Below, piece by piece: positions 1 through 7,227 of a stretch of 64,000 nt of DNA. The notes beneath the pieces are model-generated. The model was not told the DNA's origin. It was given only the letters and a program-made list of their open reading frames with translations, and did not search any database. Origin of the DNA: JBLMXQ01 sp050257855 (lineage in GTDB: Bacteria; Acidobacteriota; Vicinamibacteria; Vicinamibacterales; CAVVIG01); contig JBLMXQ010000080.1 of the NCBI GenBank assembly GCA_050257855.1, positions 103,126 to 167,125 on the forward strand, written 5' to 3'. Position 1 is the stretch's first letter. Every line of letters starts with the position of its first letter. The translations under genes were made by a program, and so were the position numbers.

Positions 1-487
1 CCGGGCGCATGACGAGCGCGCGGGCGACCGCGACGCGCTGCTGTTCGCCGCCCGACAGCATGCCCGGCCGGTGCGTCAGGCGCTCGCCGAGACCGACGCG
101 CCGCAGCAGTTCCTCCGCCCGCGCGCGCGCCTCGGCGAGCGGCAGCCGGGCGATCCGCATCGGCATCTCGACGTTCTCGAGCGCGCTGAACTCGGGGAGC
201 AGGTGGTGGAACTGGAAGACGAAACCGACGTGCCGATTGCGGAAGGCGACGACGTCGGCGTCGGCCAGAGCGGTCAGATTGCTGTCGCCTATGCGGACGG
301 CGCCGGCGTCCGCCCGATCCAGGCCCCCGAGCACGTGCAGGAGGGTGCTTTTTCCCACACCCGACGCGCCGACGATGGCCAGCATCTCGCCGGGCGGGAC
401 GTCCAGGTCGAGGTCGCGCAGGACGGTCAGCGACGCGGCGCCGACCGCGTAGCTCTTTCGCACGCCGCGCGCTTCAACGAACGCCAT
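1..487 (-). CDS. lolD: Lipoprotein-releasing ABC transporter ATP-binding protein LolD (3' end outside window)
   Basis: This ATPase is predicted to energise release of outer-membrane lipoproteins from the inner membrane together with the LolC/E-type permease encoded just upstream. About 162 residues are present. The Walker A motif GASGVGKST lies near residue 40, the Q-loop region reads FVFQFHHLLPEFSALEN, as is usual for the LolD/MacB family, and the ABC signature LSGGEQQRVAVARAL lies near the window edge. The Walker B and switch histidine fall beyond position 1. The start is the ATG at 487, after which MAFVEARGVRKSY begins the domain. A 174-base gap containing an inverted repeat separates it from lolC. 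MacB- or FtsE-type ATPases are related alternatives, but the neighbour decides for LolD. Confidence 0.9.
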   Translation of the reverse strand, partial: MAFVEARGVRKSYAVGAASLTVLRDLDLDVPPGEMLAIVGASGVGKSTLLHVLGGLDRADAGAVRIGDSNLTALADADVVAFRNRHVGFVFQFHHLLPEFSALENVEMPMRIARLPLAEARARAEELLRRVGLGERLTHRPGMLSGGEQQRVAVARALVMRP

Positions 488-533
488 CGCCAGCCGCGAT
501 ACAGCAGACACCAACCATGACGTCGCGAGGACT

Positions 534-609
534 CGCATCGCAGGGGCCGCGAAGCGGCGGCGCTGGTCGGCGGCCTCGCGGCCGGCTTCGCCGGCCGCCC
601 TGCGATGCG
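534..609. repeat. Imperfect palindromic element between lolC and lolD
   Basis: Arms CGCATCGCAGGG (534-545) and CCCTGCGATGCG (598-609) are perfect 12-base reverse complements. The GC-rich interior is itself rich in GGCC/GCCGGC self-complementary segments. It lies in the 174-base gap inside the lolC-lolD unit, so it may act as an mRNA-stabilising or attenuating hairpin, or be a REP-type repeat. No second copy was found in the window. Confidence 0.55.
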
Positions 610-661
610 CAGCACGAAGTGCTTCGTGCGCCGTATCGTGACCCTCGTGTCCTTCGTGGCT

Positions 662-1894
662 TCATTCGTATCTCAGCGCCTGCGCCGGCTCGAGGCGCGC
701 CGCCTGGCGTGATGGATAGATCGTCGCGATGAAGCAGATGAGCACGGCGGCGACGACCACCAGCGTGAAGTCGAGCGGCAGGACCCGGAAGGGTACGTGC
801 GATACCTGGTAAACGTCGACCGGCACGCGGATCAGCTGGTACCGGTCCAGCACGTACGAGAGCGCCCATCCGGCGGAGGCGCCGACCGCCGTGCCGACGA
901 TGCCGATGATCAGCCCCTGCATCATGAAGATCGCCGTCACGCTCCTCGCGCTCGCGCCCATGGTCTTCAGGATCGCGATGTCACGGTTCTTCTCCATGAC
1001 GAGGAGGATCAGCGACGCCACGATGTTGAGCGCGGCCACGATCACGATGAGGCCGATCGTGATGGAGATGGCCATCTTCTCGAGCCACAGGGCCGAGAAG
1101 AGCGAGCCGTTCATCTGCGACCAGTCCTCGGTGAGGTAGTTCGGGCCGAGGCGAGCCGTGATCGCGCGCGCGGCGTCGGGAGCCCGGTAGATGTCGTCGA
1201 CGCGCAGCTGAATCAGGTCCACGCGGTCCTTGTCGAAGAGCCGCTCCGCGGTTTCCAGCGAGACGAATCCCCACGACGAGTCGAACTCGTACAGCCCCAG
1301 GTTGAAGAGGCCGGCCACGCGCAGGCGGCGCGCCCGCGGAATGAGCCCCATCGGCGACAGCGTGCCCTGGGCGGTGAGCACCGATACCGTGTCCCCGACG
1401 CCGACGTTCAGCTGCGCCGCGAGATCCTTCCCCAGCAGAATGCCCGACGGCCCGTCGGAGCCCGGCGGCGATTCGACCGCCGCCACCGATCCCTCGCGCA
1501 TCGCCCCCCGGATGGCGGTGACGCCCGGCTCGAGCGACGGGTCGATGCCCTTGACCGTGATGAACTCCTCGGCCCGGCCGGACGAGATGAGCGCCTTGTC
1601 CAGGATGGCCGGCGCGGCGCCGACGACGTGGGGAATCTCGAGCAGCTTCTGCGCCTCGGTGCGATAGTCGCTGATCCCCTTCGTGTTCCAGACGTAAATG
1701 TGGGCGTTCGAGCCGAGGATCTTGTCGCGCAGCTCGTTCTGGAGGCCGGTCATGAGCGCGAGCGCGATGACGAGCGCCATCACGCCCACGACCACGCCCA
1801 GCGTCGAGATGAGCGAGATCACCGAGATGAACGCCTGCTTCCGCTTGGCGAGCAGGTAGCGCAGCGCGATGTGCAGTTCGAAGGGGAGATCCAT
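662..1894 (-). CDS. lolC: Lipoprotein-releasing ABC transporter permease, LolC/LolE family
   Basis: This is an inner-membrane permease of the lipoprotein-release (Lol) complex, 410 residues, the usual family length. A transmembrane helix at about residues 20-45 (ISLISTLGVVVGVMALVIAL) is followed by a large periplasmic MacB-like domain and three C-terminal helices at about 270-300, 315-350 and 375-400. The cytoplasmic coupling sequence ILKTMGASARSV is typical of FtsX-type permeases. It starts 11 bases after the lysS stop and precedes lolD, an arrangement common in Gram-negative bacteria. Only one permease gene is present, so a LolC2D2-style complex (LolF-like) is possible. The C/E assignment is not resolvable from sequence alone. 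Confidence 0.9.
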   Translation of the reverse strand: MDLPFELHIALRYLLAKRKQAFISVISLISTLGVVVGVMALVIALALMTGLQNELRDKILGSNAHIYVWNTKGISDYRTEAQKLLEIPHVVGAAPAILDKALISSGRAEEFITVKGIDPSLEPGVTAIRGAMREGSVAAVESPPGSDGPSGILLGKDLAAQLNVGVGDTVSVLTAQGTLSPMGLIPRARRLRVAGLFNLGLYEFDSSWGFVSLETAERLFDKDRVDLIQLRVDDIYRAPDAARAITARLGPNYLTEDWSQMNGSLFSALWLEKMAISITIGLIVIVAALNIVASLILLVMEKNRDIAILKTMGASARSVTAIFMMQGLIIGIVGTAVGASAGWALSYVLDRYQLIRVPVDVYQVSHVPFRVLPLDFTLVVVAAVLICFIATIYPSRQAARLEPAQALRYE

Positions 1895-1905
1895 ACGGCT
1901 GTCCG

Positions 1906-3405
1906 CTATTCCCTCTTCCTCATGAGCGGAAAGAGAATGACGTCGCGGATCGACGGGCTGTTCGTCAGCAGCATCACCAGACGATCGACGCCGACGCCTT
2001 CGCCGCCGGTCGGCGGCAGCCCGTACTCGAGCGCGCGGATGTAGTCCTCGTCCATCTCGTGCGCCTCGAGGTCCCCGCGCGCACGCTCCTTCAGCTGCGC
2101 CTCGAACCGGCGGCGCTGCTCCGCGGGATCGTTCAGCTCGCTGAACGCATTGGCGATCTCGAAACCGCCGATGTACAGCTCGAAGCGCTCCACGGTGTCG
2201 GGATCGTCCGGCTTCTGCTTCGACAGCGGCGAGACTTCGGTCGGAAAGTCGTAGACGAAGGTCGGCTGGACCAGCTGGTCCTCGCAGAGCGCCTCGAAGA
2301 TCGACATCGTGATCTTCCCGGCGCCGTGGCCGGCCTCCACCTCCACGCCGATCTGGCGGGCCAGGGCAGCCGCCCGATCGCGGTCACGCAGGTCCCCTTC
2401 GCCGATCTCGCGCTGCAGCCGCTTGGACGCCGCTCCCGACGCGCCCGCCCGGAGCGAGAGACGCCTGAACGGCGGGGCGAGCGAGATCTGGTGCTCGCCG
2501 AACACGATCCGGTCGGTCCCGACCGACTTGCGGGCCACGTCGGCCACGAGCTCCTCGGTCATCGCCATCAGCGCCTGGTAGTCCGCGTACGCCTCGTAGA
2601 ACTCCATCATCGTGAACTCGGGGTTGTGCTGCGTGGAGATCCCCTCGTTCCGGAAGTTGCGGTTGATCTCGAACACCTTCTCGAGTCCGCCGACCGTCAG
2701 GCGCTTCAGGTACAGCTCGGGCGCGATCCGCAGGTACAGGTCCATGTCGAGCGCGTTGTGGTGCGTGACGAACGGCCGCGCGAGCGCGCCGCCCGCGATC
2801 GGCTGCATCATCGGCGTCTCGACCTCGAGATAGCCGCGCGCCGTCATGAACTCCCGGATCGCCTGGACGACGCGGCTGCGCGTCTCGAACACGCGGCGGG
2901 AGTCCGGGTTGACCGTCAGATCCAGATAGCGCTGGCGGTAGCGAATCTCGATGTCCGTCAGGCCGTGCCACTTCTCCGGCAGCGGCAGCAGGCACTTCGA
3001 CAGGAAATGCAGGCGCGAAGCCCAGATGGTGAGCTCGTTCGTCTTCGTACGGAACAGCCGCCCCTCGACGCCGATCCAGTCGCCGAAGTCGAGCAGCCTG
3101 AAGAGCGAGAAGTCGAGCGCCGGCAGCGAGTCCTTGCGGACGTAGACCTGGAGCTTCGCGCGGCCGTCCGACAGCACGAGGAAGTTCGCCTTGCCGAACG
3201 ATCGGACGGCCAGAATCCGTCCCGCCGTCACCGTTTGCACGTGCCCGGCCTCGAGCTCGTCGTGCGTGCGGGCGCCGAAGCTCTCCACCAGCTCGGAAAT
3301 GGTATGCGTGCGATCGAACCGGCGCGGGTAGATCTCGACCCCGAGCCTGCTGATGGCCTCGAGATTCTCCCGCCGCTGCGCTATCTGCTCATCCTGGGAA
3401 GACAT
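1906..3405 (-). CDS. lysS: Lysyl-tRNA synthetase, class II
   Basis: The enzyme charges tRNA-Lys in the cytoplasm. Its 499 residues match the usual bacterial LysS length. An N-terminal OB-fold anticodon-binding domain (about 45-160, VQTVTAGRILAVRSFGKANF) precedes the class II catalytic core. Motif 2 lies in FRNEGISTQHNPEFTMMEFY near 260-280 and motif 3 in GEGVGVDRLVMLLTNSPSIR near the C-terminus. LYLRIAPELYLKRL is characteristic of LysRS. It starts 16 bases after the nusB stop, so it is probably co-transcribed with ribH and nusB and reads on into lolC. Confidence 0.97.
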   Translation of the reverse strand: MSSQDEQIAQRRENLEAISRLGVEIYPRRFDRTHTISELVESFGARTHDELEAGHVQTVTAGRILAVRSFGKANFLVLSDGRAKLQVYVRKDSLPALDFSLFRLLDFGDWIGVEGRLFRTKTNELTIWASRLHFLSKCLLPLPEKWHGLTDIEIRYRQRYLDLTVNPDSRRVFETRSRVVQAIREFMTARGYLEVETPMMQPIAGGALARPFVTHHNALDMDLYLRIAPELYLKRLTVGGLEKVFEINRNFRNEGISTQHNPEFTMMEFYEAYADYQALMAMTEELVADVARKSVGTDRIVFGEHQISLAPPFRRLSLRAGASGAASKRLQREIGEGDLRDRDRAAALARQIGVEVEAGHGAGKITMSIFEALCEDQLVQPTFVYDFPTEVSPLSKQKPDDPDTVERFELYIGGFEIANAFSELNDPAEQRRRFEAQLKERARGDLEAHEMDEDYIRALEYGLPPTGGEGVGVDRLVMLLTNSPSIRDVILFPLMRKRE

Positions 3406-3421
3406 AGAAAGGCCGCGAAGC

Positions 3422-3883
3422 TCACCCCTTTGTGTCCCGTGTCTCCTTGATCTTCTTCCTCACCCCATCGAGCATCCCGTTGATGAACTTCACGGCATCC
3501 TCGGTGCTGAACGTGCGCGCCAGCTCCAGCGCCTCGTTGATGACGACGGCCGGCGGAGTGGCCGGATCGCGCAGCAGTTCGCACACGGCCATTCGCAGAA
3601 TGAGCCGATCGAGGATCGGCATCCGCTCGGGACGCCAGCGCTCGGCCGTGTCGGCGATCAGGGTGTCGATCGCGGCGAGGCGCGCAACCGTGTCCCGGGC
3701 GAGCGTCGACGCGAACGCACGCAGTTCGTCGGGCGGCGGCCCGGCGTCGGGCCACTGCAGGTCGAACAGCGTCGCGGCCGCGCGGTCCACGTCCGATCCA
3801 CCGACGTGCCACTGATACAGGATCTGCAGCGCCGCCTCGCGGGCGCGGTGGCGCGGATCCTGTCTGGCCGCGCGGGCGCTCAT
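3422..3883 (-). CDS. nusB: Transcription antitermination factor NusB
   Basis: NusB is an RNA-binding factor that, with NusE/S10, binds boxA in rRNA leader transcripts. The product is 153 residues, all-helical, and starts with RHRAREAALQILYQWHVGG. The conserved segments ILRMAVCEL and PAVVINEALELARTFSTEDAVKFINGMLD are clear NusB signatures. The ATG at 3883 was chosen although the frame stays open upstream, because it overlaps the ribH stop by four bases (ATGA) and places the RNA-binding arginines at the N-terminus. ribH-nusB pairing is widespread and supports the call. Confidence 0.95.
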   Translation of the reverse strand: MSARAARQDPRHRAREAALQILYQWHVGGSDVDRAAATLFDLQWPDAGPPPDELRAFASTLARDTVARLAAIDTLIADTAERWRPERMPILDRLILRMAVCELLRDPATPPAVVINEALELARTFSTEDAVKFINGMLDGVRKKIKETRDTKG

Positions 3884-4374
3884 GAGCCGGACGAGGCCGG
3901 CCCGGTGAGCGCGGCGAGCGCCGCGGCCAGATCGATCGCGGCCGACGCGGCCTCCCAGCCTTTGTTGGACGGCCCCTCGACGGCGCGCTCCAGCGCCTCC
4001 TCGGCCGAGTTCGTCGTCAGCACGCCGAAGGCGATCGGGATGCCGGTGGCCGAGGCGGCCGCCGTCAGGCCGTGCGAGACCGCCGAGGCAATGTATTCGA
4101 AGTGCGGGGTCGCCCCACGAATCAGGCATCCGAGGCAGACGACGGCGTCGAAGCGGCCCGTTTCGGCGGCACGCTGCGCCGCCAGGGGAATCTCGAACGC
4201 GCCCGGCACGCGCACCACGGTGACGGCGTGCGGAGCGACACCCGCAGCCGCGAGCGCCGCGAGCGCGCCCGCCTCCAGCCGACCGGTGACGAAGTCGTTG
4301 TACTTCGACACGACGACCGCGACCCGGAGGCCGGCCGGCGGATCGCAGCCGTCGATGATGTGCATTCGGAACAC
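3880..4374 (-). CDS. ribH: 6,7-dimethyl-8-ribityllumazine synthase
   Basis: RibH catalyses the penultimate step of riboflavin synthesis, condensing a ribitylaminopyrimidine with dihydroxybutanone phosphate. It is 164 residues, the normal length. Recognisable parts are the substrate-binding start VAVVVSKYNDFVTGRLEAGA, the VRVPGAFEIPLAAQ loop, CLGCLIRGATPHFEYIA, and the GIPIAFGVLTTNSAEEALERA segment before the conserved KGWEAA. No other riboflavin gene lies nearby in the window. It shares ATGA with nusB downstream and follows the enoyl-CoA hydratase gene by 26 bases. Confidence 0.97.
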   Translation of the reverse strand: MFRMHIIDGCDPPAGLRVAVVVSKYNDFVTGRLEAGALAALAAAGVAPHAVTVVRVPGAFEIPLAAQRAAETGRFDAVVCLGCLIRGATPHFEYIASAVSHGLTAAASATGIPIAFGVLTTNSAEEALERAVEGPSNKGWEAASAAIDLAAALAALTGPASSGS

Positions 4375-4400
4375 AACCCGCCAGGTCCCTACGACCCGGC

Positions 4401-5183
4401 CTACCTGCCCTTGAATTCCGGCTTGCGCTTCTCGAGAAACGCCGTCGTTCCCTCGCGCATGTCCTCGGTTGAGGCGACCAGCCCGAACAGCGTCGCCTCG
4501 AACACGCAGCCTTCGGCGAACGGCATCTCGAGCCCGTGGTTGATCGCGTTGATGATGTAGCGCATCGCGATCGGCGCGCTGCGGGCGAGCTGGCCGGCGA
4601 GCTTGCGCGCCTCGGCCATCAGGTCGGCCGCGGGCACCACGCGGTTCACCAGGCCGATGCGCAGCGCTTCGGTCGCGTCGATCTGGGCGCCGGTCAGGAT
4701 CAGCTCCATCGCCTTCCCCTTGCCGACGAGCCGCGAGAGCCGCTGCGTCCCCGCATACCCCGGCAGGAGGCCGAGGTTGATCTCCGGCTGACCGATCTTC
4801 GCGGTGTCGGCCGCCATGCGCAGCGTGCAGGCCATCGCCAGCTCGCAGCCGCCGCCGAGCGCGTATCCGTTGATCGCGGCGATGACCGGCTTGCCGAGGT
4901 TCTCGACCAGGTTCAGGACGTGCTGGCCGGTCAGCGCGTGCTCGCGGCCGCTCGTCGGCGTCTGGACGGCGAGCTCGTTGATGTCGGCGCCGGCGACGAA
5001 CGCCTTCTCGCCGGCGCCGGTGAGAATGACGACGCGAACGGCGTCGTCGTGCTTCAGATCGAGCATCGCGCGCCGGAGCTCGTCCATCGTCTGCGTGTTG
5101 AGCGCATTGAGGACCTTCGGCCGGTTGATGGTGACAAGGGCGGACGCGCCGTCGCGCTCGAGAAGCAGGTTGTCGAAGGCCAT
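4401..5183 (-). CDS. Enoyl-CoA hydratase (crotonase family)
   Basis: The predicted enzyme hydrates short-chain trans-2-enoyl-CoA in fatty- or branched-chain acid beta-oxidation. It has 260 residues, the standard length. The CoA-ester oxyanion-hole region is KAFVAGADINEL near 60-75 and the second active-site region is GYALGGGCELAMACTLRMA near 105-125. The catalytic glutamates are expected in GGGCELA and in QPEINLGLLPGYAGTQRL. The C-terminus ends with the typical AFLEKRKPEFKGR. It is most like the Crt/PaaF group. An acyl-CoA dehydrogenase and methylmalonyl-CoA enzymes elsewhere in the window suggest a role in acyl-CoA catabolism; the exact substrate is inferred. Confidence 0.93.
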   Translation of the reverse strand: MAFDNLLLERDGASALVTINRPKVLNALNTQTMDELRRAMLDLKHDDAVRVVILTGAGEKAFVAGADINELAVQTPTSGREHALTGQHVLNLVENLGKPVIAAINGYALGGGCELAMACTLRMAADTAKIGQPEINLGLLPGYAGTQRLSRLVGKGKAMELILTGAQIDATEALRIGLVNRVVPAADLMAEARKLAGQLARSAPIAMRYIINAINHGLEMPFAEGCVFEATLFGLVASTEDMREGTTAFLEKRKPEFKGR

Positions 5184-5205
5184 GATCGAAGGATTTTACT
5201 GCGTT

Positions 5206-5379
5206 TCAGAGGGGAAGCGGGTACATCAGCCAGCCGAGCACGAGGGCCGCGGCGATGAAGCCGACGAACAGCAGGCCGCCGAACCGGAACTGCTCGCGGG
5301 GACTGTCCTTTGCGATGACCGCAAAGACGAGCGACACGAAAAAGGCGAACAGCGTCAGCAGGAGGAAATGACTCCGCAT
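5206..5379 (-). CDS. Small two-helix membrane protein of unknown function
   Basis: This is a 57-residue protein with two hydrophobic helices (about 4-22 and 35-53) separated by a charged loop KDSPREQFRFGG. The start ATG at 5379 overlaps the stop of the upstream DUF6677-like gene by one base (TGATG), a translational-coupling arrangement, which is the main reason to regard it as real. It resembles no characterised family that I can name. Together with its upstream neighbour it probably forms a small membrane pair, located 22 bases before the enoyl-CoA hydratase start. Confidence 0.65.
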   Translation of the reverse strand: MRSHFLLLTLFAFFVSLVFAVIAKDSPREQFRFGGLLFVGFIAAALVLGWLMYPLPL

Positions 5380-5774
5380 CACTTGCGGCCCAGAGCGACG
5401 TCGTACGCGTCGATGACGACGAGCAGATTGAGGAGGCCCGCGACGATCAGGAAGGCGTTGCCGTACTCGTACGTGACGGCGCGAACGTCGCCGGCGCCCA
5501 ATCCGAGGACCGAAGCGATGAAGTACGGCGCACCGGCGCTCAGGTTTGCCAGCGCGGCAAGGCCGACGAGCGGCTCCGAGAAATCGAACGGGAACAGCCG
5601 CCCGTGAATCGCGAGCCCTATCGCGAACATCAGCGTGAGCGCGAGGAGGAAGATGACGCCCTTGGAGCGGCGCCCGAGCCACAGGTGCCCGAGGCCGGGA
5701 ACGACCCACGACGCGAGGCACAGGAGGACGAGCCCGCCCGGCTGCGTCCGGTCGGCGGCGGCGGTGGAGCGCAC
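5379..5774 (-). CDS. DUF6677-like integral membrane protein
   Basis: This 131-residue protein has about four hydrophobic segments. The N-terminal WVVPGLGHLWLGRRSKGVIF resembles the glycine-rich opening seen in DUF6677 and other small TM-domain proteins. The segment GAPYFIASVLGLGAGDVRAV and the C-terminal EYGNAFLIVAGLLNLLVVID with YDVALGRK agree with the DUF6677 proteins common in Acidobacteriota, as I recall them. The family assignment is from memory of sequence character. Function is unknown. It is the first gene of the minus-strand run and is coupled to the 57-residue membrane protein after it. Confidence 0.7.
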   Translation of the reverse strand: MRSTAAADRTQPGGLVLLCLASWVVPGLGHLWLGRRSKGVIFLLALTLMFAIGLAIHGRLFPFDFSEPLVGLAALANLSAGAPYFIASVLGLGAGDVRAVTYEYGNAFLIVAGLLNLLVVIDAYDVALGRK

Positions 5775-6270
5775 AGCCGACTAGTGTATATCAGTACTCA
5801 CTGGCGCTGGGGCCCCACCCCCAGCGCGAACTGACGCAGATGCGGCGGCTCGGATCTCCATGTCCTCGCCGCCGCATGGCCGCAGGCGCCGACGTCGTTC
5901 GCGGGCGCTGGGGCCCCCCTCCGGCCGGCCCGGCTCCATCGGAGAGCCGATGATGCGGGATCTTCGACGGGAGAACCTGAGGACATGACCTTCGCAGCAG
6001 AGGTCGCGTTCACACCTCGTTCATTCTGCAACGCGGATGGGAGCATCGACAGCACAGTGCGGTATTCTCGACGTTAGTTGGATCCGGACCAATGCGAACC
6101 ACGACGGGATCACCGAGCCATGTGAGCTTCAGTGCCCCAGGGATCTCGGCCGTGCCGGTTTCGACACAGGCAGAACCCTGTGCATACCCCGGGCTCTTCA
6201 CGAGAGCATCGACACGGCGAGCGGGAACCGATCGCACGCGTGAACCGGACGCGTTGAACGTGGGGGCCAG
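5775..6270. other. Gene-poor 496-base stretch with a short hairpin
   Basis: No convincing gene was seen here; open frames on both strands lack family resemblance and good ribosome sites. A perfect hairpin, GCGCTGGGG (5804-5811 plus 5812) paired with CCCCAGCGC (5819-5827), sits near the start of the DUF6677-like gene. The core GCGCTGGGGCCCC recurs about 105 bases further on, near 5906-5918. Base composition between about 6030 and 6250 is visibly less GC-rich than the neighbours, which could mean older transferred or decayed DNA. Confidence 0.5.
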
Positions 6271-6693
6271 ATGGACCAGCAGCAGGAAGCACGCAGGCGG
6301 AGCTGGGCGAAGTGGATCGACATCACGCAGAGCGCCAGCATCATCGCGCTCGCACTCTCGTTGCTCAGCTTTTATCGCAGCTACTTCTACGTGAACCAGA
6401 AGCTGGCCGTCACGGTGACGGAGGTGTCGTACGGCACGAACCGCGGAGAGTTGTACATGACGGTGGCGTTCTCGAACGCCGGCAACCGTGATGCGGCGGT
6501 GCTTCGCGTCGAGCCGGCGGAGCATCCGGTCGCCCGCCTGCTGATCGACAAGCGGGGCCGAATCGTCGGCGCAGATCCGGCGATTCACCGGACCCTCTCC
6601 GGCTTCTCCGACCTTCACACCGCTCCACCGGGCGATTCGCTCACCGCCAACAAGCAGACACCGTTCGTGTGGGCCTCGGAAGACTACCGGTAG
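6271..6693 (+). CDS. Hypothetical single-pass membrane protein
   Basis: The product is 140 residues. A charged N-terminus (MDQQQEARRRSWAKW) is followed by one hydrophobic helix at about 22-45 and then a soluble beta-rich region, for example LAVTVTEVSYGTNRGELYMT and VAFSNAGNRDAAVLRVE. Third codon positions are strongly G or C throughout, which supports coding on this strand over the opposite one. The YMTVAFSNAGNRDAAV stretch resembles an immunoglobulin-like or CARDB-like extracellular domain, but this is only an impression. The protein ends abruptly at SEDYR, so it may be short of a longer family. I do not recognise it. Confidence 0.55.
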   Translation: MDQQQEARRRSWAKWIDITQSASIIALALSLLSFYRSYFYVNQKLAVTVTEVSYGTNRGELYMTVAFSNAGNRDAAVLRVEPAEHPVARLLIDKRGRIVGADPAIHRTLSGFSDLHTAPPGDSLTANKQTPFVWASEDYR

Positions 6694-6732
6694 CGCGGCT
6701 CGCGTCCTTCGCGATTTCTTCGTGCCGGGCGC

Positions 6733-7227
6733 TCACGAATGGCTGTTCGGAACCCGCACCGCGGCTCCCGGAGCGAGCGACCCGATCACCAGCACCGCGA
6801 CGGCCGCCCCCAGCAGCAGGCCGCTCCCCGCCCGCAGCACGTTCGACGGCATGATGCCGGTCGTCCACTCGTAGACGAGCGTCGCGGCCGTCGGAACCGC
6901 GGCGAGCAACAGCGTGCCGCGGGCGGCAGCGACCGAGCGGGCCAGGTGCTCCGCCCGCCGGCGGAAGCCGCTCGCAGTGACCGCCGCGACCGCAGCGCCG
7001 AGGTAGATGCCCGTGCACCGCGCGCAGACCGGCATCTGCGCCGCCCAGAGGAAGAACGATCGCTCCGGCCTCTGATGGCAGACGGCGCTGCCGGCCGCGT
7101 AGGCGAAAAACGCGAGCGTGAGGGGAAGCGAGTCCGCGCGTGCATGCGTGGCGGCGAAGGCCGCCGCCGGGAGCGCCGCCGCCCACCCGACGGCGGCGCC
7201 GACGAACGCGCGGCGCATGGCGTCCAT
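6733..7227 (-). CDS. DUF2085-like membrane protein
   Basis: The protein has 164 residues and about four transmembrane helices. The diagnostic segment is AVCHQRPERSFFLW followed by MPVCARCTGIYLG, which matches the Cys/His pattern of DUF2085 proteins (CHQ...CxRCxG). Its function is unknown; the conserved cysteines and histidine suggest a metal or redox site at the membrane surface. The frame extends upstream, but the ATG at 7227 starts a sensible protein (MDAMRRAFVGAAVGW). This start overlaps, head to head, the start region of the divergent spermidine-synthase-like gene. Confidence 0.8.
   Translation of the reverse strand: MDAMRRAFVGAAVGWAAALPAAAFAATHARADSLPLTLAFFAYAAGSAVCHQRPERSFFLWAAQMPVCARCTGIYLGAAVAAVTASGFRRRAEHLARSVAAARGTLLLAAVPTAATLVYEWTTGIMPSNVLRAGSGLLLGAAVAVLVIGSLAPGAAVRVPNSHS

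Noticed and set aside
5804..5827. Hairpin considered as a transcription terminator
   Set aside because: It lies upstream of the minus-strand gene and 444 bases before the next plus-strand gene, with no T-run and no gene ending there.
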